Positions 34,661-42,939 of a stretch of 64,000 bases of DNA are shown here, in pieces. Positions within the stretch are counted from its first letter, which is position 1. Every line of letters starts with the position of its first letter. Source of the DNA: G963662605 sp963667005 (GTDB lineage: Bacteria; Bacteroidota; Ignavibacteria; Ignavibacteriales; Ignavibacteriaceae); the NCBI GenBank assembly GCA_963667005.1, contig OY762937.1:310001-374000 (forward strand), given 5' to 3'. The notes under the pieces were generated by a model. The model was not told the DNA's origin, searched no databases, and was given only the letters and a program-made list of their open reading frames with translations. The translations under genes were made by a program, and so were the position numbers.

Positions 34661-34705
34661 AACGAGAAGTTAGGAAAATAAAAGATGAATGTAAATACTA
34701 CGTAT

Positions 34706-35152
34706 TTACACAAAATGAGTAGTAGACTGCTTCGGTAAACTGTGGCTTCCCTGGAATAATGTGGGAGCCGGAGTGACAATTACTGAAATACACTTAATAT
34801 TTTTGCGCTCTTCTTCCGAAACGGTTTTAACAATCGCCATTAACCGGGCATAGTGGGGCTGATCCACACCAAGCCACAAGCGAATCGGCTGATTTGTGTA
34901 GCGTGATTTCCGTGAAGCTAAAAATCTGATTTTTTCGACCAGCTTCGGATCGTTCAACTCGGCTGTCGTGATAGATAATCCTATCATGAATGTATCGCCG
35001 CGTTTGGCAACGACATCAACATCATACATGCCGACCGGTTCCGGTTCGGGAAGATGCTTGGCAAAACGGCGGGAGATGACTCGATAGCCATCCCACCACA
35101 GTTTCGGTACTAATAAATTTAATATTTCTATTTTTTCTGACATCTGATTCAT
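34706..35152 (-). CDS. small hypothetical protein of the lexA operon
   Basis: 148 residues, not recognised as a named family. The order of helix (ILNLLVPKLWWDGYRV), strand pair (DVDVVAKRGDTFMIGLSI), helix (LVEKIRFLASRKSR) and strand (PIRLWLGVD) is that of a compact restriction-endonuclease-like fold, with acidic residues in YDVDV but no ExK. The start ATG has GGAGG seven bases upstream. It lies 11 bases after the WYL-like gene, in the lexA unit, so it may be SOS-induced. Function unknown. Confidence 0.6.
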   Translation of the reverse strand: MNQMSEKIEILNLLVPKLWWDGYRVISRRFAKHLPEPEPVGMYDVDVVAKRGDTFMIGLSITTAELNDPKLVEKIRFLASRKSRYTNQPIRLWLGVDQPHYARLMAIVKTVSEEERKNIKCISVIVTPAPTLFQGSHSLPKQSTTHFV

Positions 35153-35163
35153 AACATTCCTCC

Positions 35164-35412
35164 TTAGTTAAGAAGGGGTGACACCGGCATAATTGGTTTA
35201 ACTTCGCGCAGCGGCAGCAAGCGGATATTGACGATTCGCTCGAAGTCGAATTTTGTCAATCTGCTTGTTGAATAAGACTTGCCGTACAATGCTTTGGTTC
35301 CATCCTCTTCCGTGAAAATGAAATACGGATCAAGAATAATTTCTTTAAGCTGATAGTAGAACCTGAGCGAACGGCCTTCTTTGATTGCCTGTGAAAAAAT
35401 TTCTGATTTCAT
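35164..35412 (-). CDS. stand-alone WYL-like domain protein
   Basis: 82 residues. SLRFYYQLKEIILDPYFIF, YGKSYSTSRLTKFDFERIVNIRLL matches the WYL core (SH3-like, ligand-sensing) with no helix-turn-helix. WYL domains bind nucleic-acid-derived ligands and control DNA-damage and defence genes. It lies 26 bases downstream of lexA and 11 bases before the next small gene, which implies one SOS-controlled transcript. The very small size makes an autonomous regulator unlikely; it may act with LexA or the neighbouring protein. Confidence 0.6.
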   Translation of the reverse strand: MKSEIFSQAIKEGRSLRFYYQLKEIILDPYFIFTEEDGTKALYGKSYSTSRLTKFDFERIVNIRLLPLREVKPIMPVSPLLN

Positions 35413-35438
35413 TGTAATTTCCTTGTAATATATTGTGA

Positions 35439-36089
35439 CTATGATATCCAGCGCATAACACCAACGACTTTCCCGACAACCGAGAACTCGTTTAAATTCT
35501 TTACTTCAATCGGCTGATATTTTTCATTAGCCGGTATAAGTTTTACTTGTCCGTTTTTACTGTGGAATCTCTTCACCGTAACCTCATCAAACATACGAGC
35601 AACAATTATCTGGTCGTGGCTGACTTCCTGAGTCGGAGCAACGATGACAAAGTCACCATCGTGGATTCCATCATCTATCATACTATCACCTTTTACCTTG
35701 AGGGCAAAATGGTTTTCATTACTCTTCAGAAATGACATGTCAATGGCTAAAGAACCTTCCTGATTTTCAATCGCTGTTATCGGCATACCTGCTGCGACTC
35801 GTCCTACAACCGGAATCTTTGCGACGTTAAATCCTTCGTTTTGTCCCGGTACATAAGAAAGTTCGGTTTCACCATCCCGCACAATATTCAATCCGCGGCT
35901 GGTATTGCTGTCACGGGTCAAATATCCTTTCTTTTCAAGAGCTTCAATGTGACGTTGAACGCCATAAGTTGAAGCCATGCCGAAATTTCTGCCAATATCG
36001 CGTAAAGTCGGCGGATAACCCGTTTCGGACTTGAACTGCTGAATAAACTGCAATATCTCTAATTGACGGTCTGTTAGTTCTTTTGCCAT
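35439..36089 (-). CDS. lexA: LexA repressor
   Basis: 216 residues. Winged helix (1-65, TDRQLEILQFIQQF and SETGYPPTLRDIGRNF), cleavage site Ala100-Gly101 in GRVAAGMP, and a serine-lysine dyad Ser136 (KGDSM) and Lys173 (TVKRF). RecA-stimulated self-cleavage would lift repression of DNA-repair genes. The promoter just upstream contains a dyad that LexA probably binds to repress itself. Two small genes follow in the same direction, 26 and 11 bases apart. Confidence 0.96.
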   Translation of the reverse strand: MAKELTDRQLEILQFIQQFKSETGYPPTLRDIGRNFGMASTYGVQRHIEALEKKGYLTRDSNTSRGLNIVRDGETELSYVPGQNEGFNVAKIPVVGRVAAGMPITAIENQEGSLAIDMSFLKSNENHFALKVKGDSMIDDGIHDGDFVIVAPTQEVSHDQIIVARMFDEVTVKRFHSKNGQVKLIPANEKYQPIEVKNLNEFSVVGKVVGVMRWIS

Positions 36090-36115
36090 AAAGTAGTGTC
36101 CATTTGTTTACTACA

Positions 36116-36144
36116 AATATAGTGTGCGCATGTACACTTGTCAA
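36116..36144 (-). promoter_or_regulatory. lexA promoter with internal dyad
   Basis: On the minus strand TTGACA (36139-36144), a 17-base spacer and TATATT (36116-36121) form a near-ideal sigma-70 promoter, 27 bases before the lexA ATG. The spacer holds GTGTACATGCGCAC (36124-36137 on the plus strand, reversed), an imperfect palindrome GTGnnCATGnnCAC, placed where a repressor would block polymerase. This is a candidate LexA box of this organism. Confidence 0.65.
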
Positions 36145-36256
36145 GTCATTTTTAAACAATTTTTCAAAGAGCGGTATTTCTACCCTATGATATACGAAAA
36201 CAAATATTTCTGTGAAAACGTTTCACGCACACGGTGATGAAAAACACATCCTATTC

Positions 36257-36284
36257 CTAGCCCATGACTTAAGTCATGGGCTAG
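36257..36284. repeat. perfect 28-bp palindrome, REP-like
   Basis: CTAGCCCATGACTT (36257-36270) is followed at once by its exact reverse complement, between the divergent lexA and aldehyde dehydrogenase genes. A fully symmetric element with no loop and no T run is typical of dispersed palindromes moved by IS200/IS605-like or REP-associated transposases. It could alternatively be a regulator site. Confidence 0.55.
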
Positions 36285-36369
36285 AAATGACCGCTGGGTA
36301 TTTAATTATGCAGAATCATCTTAAAACCATTATTTTACATATCAGCTACAAATAATTAGAGTGGACATC

Positions 36370-37953
36370 ATGGGCGCAGATGAAAAATTTACGATAAGCA
36401 TCAATCCTGCTACGGGCGAAGAAATCGGAAGAACAAAAGAAAACACCGTTGAAGATTTGCAAGCAGCAATTGCAAAAGCCCGCGAAGCTCAGAAAATCTG
36501 GGCAGCAAAAAGTTTTTCAGAACGCGCAGAACATTTGTTTGCAATCCGTAATTACATTGCCGACAACTCTGATAAAATTGCGGACGTCATTTCAAAGGAT
36601 TCCGGCAAAACAAAAATTGATGCGCTCAGCACCGAGGTATTGCCCACCACTATGGCAATAACCTACTACGCTAAAAACGCCCGGAAATTTTTAAAACGCA
36701 AGAAATTATCCGCAGGTAATATTCTTACTATTAACAAAAGAAGTTATATAGACCATGTGCCTTACGGCATCATTGGTATAATAAGTCCATGGAACTACCC
36801 GTTCGGCATCCCCTTCCATGAAATCGCTATGGCACTCATCTCCGGCAACGCAGTCCTATTGAAAGTAGCTACACAAACATTGGAAGTCGGAAAAATTATT
36901 GAAAAATGTGTAAACGCCGCAAACTTACCCGAAGGATTATTTCATCATCTAAACATTCCCGGAAAGATTGCAGGTGATGCATTTATTGAAAGCGGCATCA
37001 ACAAAATATTCTTTACGGGATCAGTCCCCGTGGGTAAATACTTAATGAAGAAGGCATCCGAAAAACTTGTTCCCCTTTCACTTGAACTTGGCGGCAATGA
37101 CGCGATGATCGTGTGTCGTGATGCAGACATCGTGCGCGCTGCAGCAGGTGCATTGTGGGCAGGACTTTCAAACTCAGGTCAGTCATGCGCCGGAGTCGAG
37201 CGGATTCTTGTTGATGAGTTTATCTACAAAGAGTTCATGCAGGAATTAAAAAGACAGCTGCTTGTATTACGTCAAGGGCCCGATACGGAATGCAATGTTG
37301 AGATCGGTTCTCTGACAACCGAATCGCAAATGGAAACAGTAAAAACACATTTGCAGGACGCAATAAGAAAAGGTGCATCTGTTTTCGCGGGACAGGCAAA
37401 GACCGGTGAAAATAATGTGGGACTTTTCGTTACTCCTGCCATTCTCGAAAATGTGGATATGAGTATGCTTACCATGCGCGAAGAAACATTCGGTCCCCTG
37501 CTTGCCGTTGATTCGTTTTCCACAATAGATGAAGCTGTGGCAAAAGCCAACAGTTCAAACCTCGGATTGACTTCATCCGTTTGGACACAAAACAAAAAGC
37601 TGGGACACAAAATTGCATCCCGCATAGAGGCGGGAACGGTGATGATAAACGATCACCTCATGTCACATGGACTTGCGGAAACTCCGTGGGGCGGATTTAA
37701 AGAATCCGGTTTGGGACGCACACATAGTTATATCGGACTTGAAGAAATGACACAGCCGCGTTGTGTTGTTGACGATATTATGCCGGGTATGAAAAAGAAT
37801 TTCTGGTGGTATCCGCATTCGCCGAAAGTATACGCTGCTCTTGATGGCGCCGTACAATTTCTATACAGTCGGAATCTCGCAAAGCGCTTTAATGGAATAT
37901 TGAAACTTGTTCCACAGTTTTTGGGATGCTTCAAGAATTCATCGAACAAATAG
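36370..37953 (+). CDS. aldehyde dehydrogenase (succinate-semialdehyde dehydrogenase-like)
   Basis: About 527 residues. NAD(P)-dependent oxidation of an aldehyde. Motifs: ISPWNYPFGIPFHE, FFTGSVPVGK, LELGGNDAMIV with the catalytic Glu, SGQSCAGVERI with the catalytic Cys, EETFGPLLAV, and PWGGFKESGLGR near the end. A C-terminal extension of about 60 residues beyond the usual ALDH end carries no known motif. The ATG at 36370 is preferred over a GTG nine bases earlier because GAGTGGA then acts as ribosome site. Its last 15 bases overlap the convergent transporter gene. Confidence 0.93.
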   Translation: MGADEKFTISINPATGEEIGRTKENTVEDLQAAIAKAREAQKIWAAKSFSERAEHLFAIRNYIADNSDKIADVISKDSGKTKIDALSTEVLPTTMAITYYAKNARKFLKRKKLSAGNILTINKRSYIDHVPYGIIGIISPWNYPFGIPFHEIAMALISGNAVLLKVATQTLEVGKIIEKCVNAANLPEGLFHHLNIPGKIAGDAFIESGINKIFFTGSVPVGKYLMKKASEKLVPLSLELGGNDAMIVCRDADIVRAAAGALWAGLSNSGQSCAGVERILVDEFIYKEFMQELKRQLLVLRQGPDTECNVEIGSLTTESQMETVKTHLQDAIRKGASVFAGQAKTGENNVGLFVTPAILENVDMSMLTMREETFGPLLAVDSFSTIDEAVAKANSSNLGLTSSVWTQNKKLGHKIASRIEAGTVMINDHLMSHGLAETPWGGFKESGLGRTHSYIGLEEMTQPRCVVDDIMPGMKKNFWWYPHSPKVYAALDGAVQFLYSRNLAKRFNGILKLVPQFLGCFKNSSNK

Positions 37954-39168
37954 CCGAATATAGACAGCCCCATAAACAAGGCTTAGCACGGCAATTAATA
38001 GTCCCGATTTCAAATATTCCCAAAAGGATAAGTCTATCCCTTTTCTCTTTGCTGATTCAGCAACAATGAGATTTGCCACTGACCCCATAAGTGTTAGATT
38101 TCCCGCGAAAGTAGTCGCCACAGCAAGAGTAATCCAACTTATATATGGATGAGCATGCATCGGAATAACCGGTAGGAATAACAAGACCGCCGGAACGTTG
38201 GAGATAATGTTACTCAACGCAGATGAAATTACCGTTAACATCCCCACGCTGTTAAGATTTAAGTTTTCCATGTGCTGAAAGAGAATGGCACTCAAACCGC
38301 TTTTTCCGATTGCACCCGTAACGATAAACAGCGATGCAAAAAATACCAGCAGCGACCAATCAACCTCAAGAAATACCCTGCTTGGTTTAACCCTCCGGGT
38401 TATCAATAATATAGATGCCGAGACCAATGCCGCAATCGGAACCGGAACATTTACGATAAACAAAACAATCAGAATACATGCCGCGATGATACTCTTTCTG
38501 AACAGCGGTTTAAATATCCGTACTTCGTGTTCCGGGACGACAGTAAACTTTTCATCCGAGAACTCTTTTTTATAGACCATAACTATTATAAAGAAGCAGA
38601 TAATAAGTCCGCCCAAAGCAATTGGAAGCACAGTTAGGGCAAACTGTGTAAATGGTATTTTCGATGCGATGCCGATAATCATGTTTTGCGGATTACCGAC
38701 AATGGTTGCTGCCGATCCTATATTAGAGGCTGTTGCAGTCGCCATCAGATACGGCATCGGATTGCGTTTTAGCGATAGTGTAATTTCAATAATCAAAGGT
38801 GTGAGCACTATACAGACCGTGTCATTCAAAAACAGCGCGGATAAAAGTCCCGAAGTAATAACAATATAGAATAACAACTGCTTCGGAGATTTCGCGAGCC
38901 TGATGACGTGATCTGTCACCAAAGAGAAAAATCCGGCCAGCCGTAGATTGACATTGATCACCATCATCGCGAACAGCAGTGTAATCGTATCAAAGTCTAT
39001 CGCGTGATACGCATCTTCCTTAGTGATAGCCCCAATAATAATTAATATCGTCGCACCGACTAACCCAATGGTTGCCCGGTTCATTTTAAGCACGGGATAA
39101 CTGCCGATGGCAATCCCCGCCAGCGTTATCAGCGTCACCCCTGCGATAATGTATTGGTATGGAGTCAT
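37939..39168 (-). CDS. SLC13/ArsB-type anion transporter
   Basis: 409 residues, about eleven hydrophobic segments. Family features of the ArsB/NhaD/DASS (CitMHS-like) group: GLVGATILIIIGAI, AFMMVINVNL-type helix, SALFLNDTVCIVLTPLIIE, ATASNIGSAATIVGNPQNMIIG (in two parts), and ALSNIISNVPAVLLFLP. The N-in-SNxGS and N-x-P-x motifs are those of the substrate site. It could move arsenite, dicarboxylate or sodium; the family cannot be split by eye. Its end overlaps the aldehyde dehydrogenase gene tail to tail. Confidence 0.85.
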   Translation of the reverse strand: MTPYQYIIAGVTLITLAGIAIGSYPVLKMNRATIGLVGATILIIIGAITKEDAYHAIDFDTITLLFAMMVINVNLRLAGFFSLVTDHVIRLAKSPKQLLFYIVITSGLLSALFLNDTVCIVLTPLIIEITLSLKRNPMPYLMATATASNIGSAATIVGNPQNMIIGIASKIPFTQFALTVLPIALGGLIICFFIIVMVYKKEFSDEKFTVVPEHEVRIFKPLFRKSIIAACILIVLFIVNVPVPIAALVSASILLITRRVKPSRVFLEVDWSLLVFFASLFIVTGAIGKSGLSAILFQHMENLNLNSVGMLTVISSALSNIISNVPAVLLFLPVIPMHAHPYISWITLAVATTFAGNLTLMGSVANLIVAESAKRKGIDLSFWEYLKSGLLIAVLSLVYGAVYIRLFVR

Positions 39169-39263
39169 AATAAAACTAAGAAATTTCTATACCTAAGATA
39201 AAGGATTTCTTGTTTTATTCGCTGACTCCGTTTATGTGGTAAACTAAGCGCATGGTGTTTTTT

Positions 39264-39278
39264 AGTCCCGAAGGGACT
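39264..39278. repeat. short AGTCCC-GAA-GGGACT hairpin
   Basis: Six-base stem (39264-39269 and 39273-39278) with a GAA loop, between divergent genes. Similar tight hairpins occur as dispersed repeats in Bacteroidota genomes; here a single copy is seen, so the repeat nature is inference. Confidence 0.35.
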
Positions 39279-39368
39279 GAAAAGAAAATGATTTTCCCGG
39301 ATTGTCTAATCTATCACACGACATTTATTATGATTGTGTATCTTGCAAAGTAAGATTCAAAAAATACT

Positions 39369-40862
39369 ATGCTGAAAAAGTTTTTTACATATTTATTCGT
39401 ATACACGTTTCTATTTCTATCTGTATCATTGGGGCAGTCAGCAGGAAAAAGAGAACTACGTGGCGCATGGATTGCCACCGTTGCGAATATTGATTATCCG
39501 CTCGACCGCCATGCGTCATCAGAAACCAAGACTGAAGAACTCCGTACTCTTATTAACAAACTACATGATATGGGCATCAACACGGTTTTCTTTCAGATAC
39601 GGACTGAGTGCGACGCGTTATATAACTCAGATATAGAGCCGTGGTCTTATTGGCTTACCGGTAAACAGGGGTCCGCTCCCGAACCTTACTTCGATCCGCT
39701 TGAGATAGCAATTGCCGAAGCACATAAACTCGGTATGCAGCTACACGCGTGGATGAATCCCTACCGCTGTATTAAAAATTTGAGCAACTACGAATTTTCC
39801 GCGAGCCACATTTCAAAAAAACATCCGGAGTGGATTCTCGCAGTTAAAGATTACAAAATGCTTGATCCGGGCAATCCGAATGTTACGCCGTACATTGTCA
39901 GCGTTGTTGCCGATGTTCTTAATAAATACGATGTTGACGGCATTCACTTCGATGATTATTTTTATCCTTATGAACCGAAAATTCATAAGGAGGATGCCGA
40001 GACGTTTGCTGCCAACCCTCGCGGCTTCACTAATATTGAAGACTGGCGCAGGGATAACATTAACGGATTGATTGCTCAGGTTGACAGCCTGATTAAAAGC
40101 AAAAAGCCCGATGTTGTTTTCGGCGTTAGTCCATTCGGTATTATCGAAAACAAATATGCCATGACAAGTGGAATGGAATCATATTCCGTTTTGTATTGCG
40201 ATCCGCTGAATTGGGTGACCAATCACACGGTTGATTACCTCGCTCCGCAGCTCTACTGGGAAGTCGGACATCCGAGAGCGGACTTTGCGAAACTGCTCCC
40301 CTGGTGGGCAGGAATCGGAAAAGACTGCCACGTGTTTGCCGGATTGTATTCAAGCAATTTTCTCGGTAAAAAACATGCGGGAGCAGATGACGAAATTCAA
40401 CAGCAGATATCCCGGCTGCGTAATGCCTCAGGTATCAACGGGATGATCTTCTTCAGTGCAAAATCACTTATTAACAATAAAGGTTTTGCCGATTCTCTGA
40501 GCATGAACTATTTTCTCTACCCTGCACTGCCGCCTGCTTATGCAGAAAAAGATTCTGTTTTACCGAATACCCCGGTTAACGGCACATACAGCGTAAGTGA
40601 TTCGCGGATAACATTGTCCTGGGAACCCTCTGTGACGTCGTTTGGTGGCACACAAATAACCCGGTATGCGGTTTACCGCTTCGGCCGTTATGACAGAATT
40701 AACATGGATGATGCGACCGCGTTACGGGCAATTATTCCGGCAGCGGAAACAAAGTTTTCTGAAACTCTATTTCGCTCCGCAGATTCTTTTGTGTATGTTA
40801 TTTCTGCAATAGATAAATTAAATAATGAGAGTACCGAACATCTTATAATTCGACCCGAATAA
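39369..40862 (+). CDS. secreted family-10-like glycoside hydrolase (GHL10/DUF187)
   Basis: 497 residues. Signal peptide (1-24, KKFFTYLFVYTFLFLSVSLG), then the GHL10 TIM barrel: RGAWIATVANIDYPLD, NTVFFQIRTECDALY, SDIEPWSYWLTGKQG, LHAWMNPYRC, LDPGNPNVTPYI, DGIHFDDYFYPY, FGVSPFGI and YLAPQLYWE. The C-terminal 100 residues form a fibronectin/Ig-like beta domain (RITLSWEPSVTSFGG, YAVYRFG). Family members act on glycans in the envelope or exopolysaccharide. The next gene, pgl, follows after 17 bases, but is probably only co-transcribed. Confidence 0.9.
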   Translation: MLKKFFTYLFVYTFLFLSVSLGQSAGKRELRGAWIATVANIDYPLDRHASSETKTEELRTLINKLHDMGINTVFFQIRTECDALYNSDIEPWSYWLTGKQGSAPEPYFDPLEIAIAEAHKLGMQLHAWMNPYRCIKNLSNYEFSASHISKKHPEWILAVKDYKMLDPGNPNVTPYIVSVVADVLNKYDVDGIHFDDYFYPYEPKIHKEDAETFAANPRGFTNIEDWRRDNINGLIAQVDSLIKSKKPDVVFGVSPFGIIENKYAMTSGMESYSVLYCDPLNWVTNHTVDYLAPQLYWEVGHPRADFAKLLPWWAGIGKDCHVFAGLYSSNFLGKKHAGADDEIQQQISRLRNASGINGMIFFSAKSLINNKGFADSLSMNYFLYPALPPAYAEKDSVLPNTPVNGTYSVSDSRITLSWEPSVTSFGGTQITRYAVYRFGRYDRINMDDATALRAIIPAAETKFSETLFRSADSFVYVISAIDKLNNESTEHLIIRPE

Positions 40863-40879
40863 TTACTATGGAGGATACG

Positions 40880-41602
40880 ATGTTACATATTGGAAATACT
40901 GCTATTGAAACCTGCAACGAATGTGCAAAGGTACTTATATCTGTTTTGCGGGAGAAGATTGAGAACCATGGAACTGCATACATTGCAATCAGCGGCGGCT
41001 CGACGCCAAAATTATTATTTGATATCCTTTGTGAATCGTTCTTCAAAGAAATTGACTGGTCGAAAGTTCATGTGTTTTGGGTGGATGAGCGTTGTGTGCC
41101 TCCCGCTCATGGTGAGAGTAATTACCGGATGACGTTAGAACACCTTTTAACAGGACTTACCTTCAACAATGAAAAAATTCACCGTATCAAAGGCGAAGCT
41201 GAACCCGCTTTGGAAGTTCTCCGCTATGCTCAGGAAATAGCTGATACCGTACCGATGGAAAACGGCTTTCCGGCTTTTGATGTTATTCTTCTCGGTATGG
41301 GAGACGACGGACATACTGCGTCCATCTTTCCTGATGCCCTGCATTTACTTGAGTCACCTAACATCACCGCCACGGCAGTCCACCCGCAGAGTGGGCAGAT
41401 GCGCATTACACTTACCGGGAACGTCATCAACAATGCTGACCACGTGATGTTTCTTGCTACAGGCGCGAACAAATCAAAAGTACTCGATAGTATCCTGCAC
41501 AATAAACCGGAAGCAGCTCAATTCCCCGCAGCCCACATTGCCCCAATAAAAAAGCGGCTCGATTGGTTTGTAGACAAAGAAGCCGCTAATGGTAATTTTT
41601 AG
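40880..41602 (+). CDS. pgl: 6-phosphogluconolactonase
   Basis: 240 residues; hydrolyses 6-phosphogluconolactone in the pentose phosphate pathway. Motifs: ISGGSTPKLLFD, VHVFWVDERCVPP, SNYRM, DVILLGMGDDGHTASIFPD, ITLTGNVINNADHVMFLATG. I start at the ATG at 40880 because GGAGG lies five bases upstream; a slightly longer reading from 40868 would place that site inside the gene. The next gene starts 177 bases later behind its own promoter. Confidence 0.95.
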   Translation: MLHIGNTAIETCNECAKVLISVLREKIENHGTAYIAISGGSTPKLLFDILCESFFKEIDWSKVHVFWVDERCVPPAHGESNYRMTLEHLLTGLTFNNEKIHRIKGEAEPALEVLRYAQEIADTVPMENGFPAFDVILLGMGDDGHTASIFPDALHLLESPNITATAVHPQSGQMRITLTGNVINNADHVMFLATGANKSKVLDSILHNKPEAAQFPAAHIAPIKKRLDWFVDKEAANGNF

Positions 41603-41697
41603 CCCGAAAACGACTTTTTCCTCATTTTTCAGCTCTCCACAACAAGAAAATACTGCGATTTTTTGCTATTTTCCACGTCCGACACCCGACACCGCAT

Positions 41698-41755
41698 ATT
41701 TGACAAAATATTTTTTGTTAAATCACTTGACAAAAAATATTTTGTCAAGTATATT
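41698..41755 (+). promoter_or_regulatory. two tandem palindromes over a sigma-70 promoter
   Basis: Palindrome 1 (41698-41723): ATTTGACAAAA, four bases, TTTTGTTAAAT, with one mismatch. Palindrome 2 (41725-41750): ACTTGACAAAA, four bases, TTTTGTCAAGT, perfect. The two are 27 bases apart (one site period). TTGACA (41727-41732), 17 bases and TATATT (41750-41755) form a promoter that overlaps palindrome 2. A repressor binding both sites would shut the downstream ATPase operon; no regulator gene is in the window. Confidence 0.72.
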
Positions 41756-41778
41756 TGTGCAAACACAAACGAGGCATT

Positions 41779-42939
41779 ATGAAAACTATTATAGGTCAGG
41801 TTGCAACGGGTGAATTTTTCTTCCCCCGTGTTCAGGTCACAGAAGAAATATGGGAGAAATTAGATTGCGGAGCGCATATTTTGCTTGTTGCGCCGAGGAG
41901 AGTCGGGAAAACTTCTATTTTGCGTGATCTCGAAGCTCACGCAAAGGAAGGTTATCAGGTGATGTACTTTACCTGCGAATCGGCTCACAGTATAGAAGAA
42001 TTCTTCGAATCTTTATTTAAGGAAACCAGAAAAGCACTTGGCAAAAGCGAACTTGGTTTTACCGTGCATGTAAAAAAACGCCTGAACAAAGTCGAAAAAA
42101 TTTCCGCAAAAGGTTTTGGCGTAACTTTTGAAAAAGGAAAGCTAAGCTACCGTGAGGAATTTATTAAACTGCTGGAAAGCCTGAATGGCGATGATCGGAA
42201 ATTTGTAATAATAATTGATGAGTTTGCACAAGCAGTAGAGAATATCATTATGCGAAAAAAAGAAAAAGAAGCGATTAGGCTTGTTGAGATAAAAAGAGAA
42301 ATCAGGCAAGTTTCTCATAAATTCAAGAAAGTGCAATTTATCTACGCGGGATCCATAGGACTTGAAAATACGGTTGAAAAACTTGGCGGAATTAATTATA
42401 TCAATGATTTGACTCATGTAGTTTTGCCTGAGCTTTCACACAAAGAGGCTCGTGAGCTAACAGAAATGATAATTGATGACTCGAATTATACTTTTGAGTA
42501 CAATGCTTTCGAGCATTTGATTAAAAAAATTGATTGGCTTGTCCCCTATTATTTTCAGATCGCGTTGGATGAAATACACAGAATCATGAAACCTGAAAAA
42601 AACACTATCATCACAAAATCTATCATTAATGAAGCTATTGAAAACAGCATTAAGAAAAATAATTACTTTGCTTACTGGCATCAAAGATTAAAAAAAGCTT
42701 TTAGAAAGAAGAGTCTCAATTTTGCGAGAGAATTACTTAATATAATAGCAAAAAATAAGACCATTAAATCAAACGCAATCTATGATCTGGCTGTAAAAAA
42801 TGAAGTTGAAGCATCATATAAAGGCATCCTAAACATCCTGAAACATGATGGCTATATAAACAACGAAATTAACGAAAACACACACAAATTTAATTCACCC
42901 CTACTAAGAGAATGGTGGAACCGAAATGTCACAAAGTAA
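41779..42939 (+). CDS. P-loop ATPase with winged helix (archaeal ATPase/STAND-like)
   Basis: 386 residues. Walker A APRRVGKTS (38-46), Walker B FVIIIDEF, and a sensor-like IYAGSIG. The C-terminal third is a winged helix (RELLNIIAKNKTIKSNAIYDLAV) with a final PLLREWW. The pattern fits the pfam ATPase_2/MNS-type NTPases common in mobile and defence contexts. I start at the ATG at 41779 with GAGG upstream; a longer frame would use a TTG in the promoter. No effector domain is visible. The last 14 bases overlap the next ATPase gene, so the two are coupled. Confidence 0.82.
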   Translation: MKTIIGQVATGEFFFPRVQVTEEIWEKLDCGAHILLVAPRRVGKTSILRDLEAHAKEGYQVMYFTCESAHSIEEFFESLFKETRKALGKSELGFTVHVKKRLNKVEKISAKGFGVTFEKGKLSYREEFIKLLESLNGDDRKFVIIIDEFAQAVENIIMRKKEKEAIRLVEIKREIRQVSHKFKKVQFIYAGSIGLENTVEKLGGINYINDLTHVVLPELSHKEARELTEMIIDDSNYTFEYNAFEHLIKKIDWLVPYYFQIALDEIHRIMKPEKNTIITKSIINEAIENSIKKNNYFAYWHQRLKKAFRKKSLNFARELLNIIAKNKTIKSNAIYDLAVKNEVEASYKGILNILKHDGYINNEINENTHKFNSPLLREWWNRNVTK

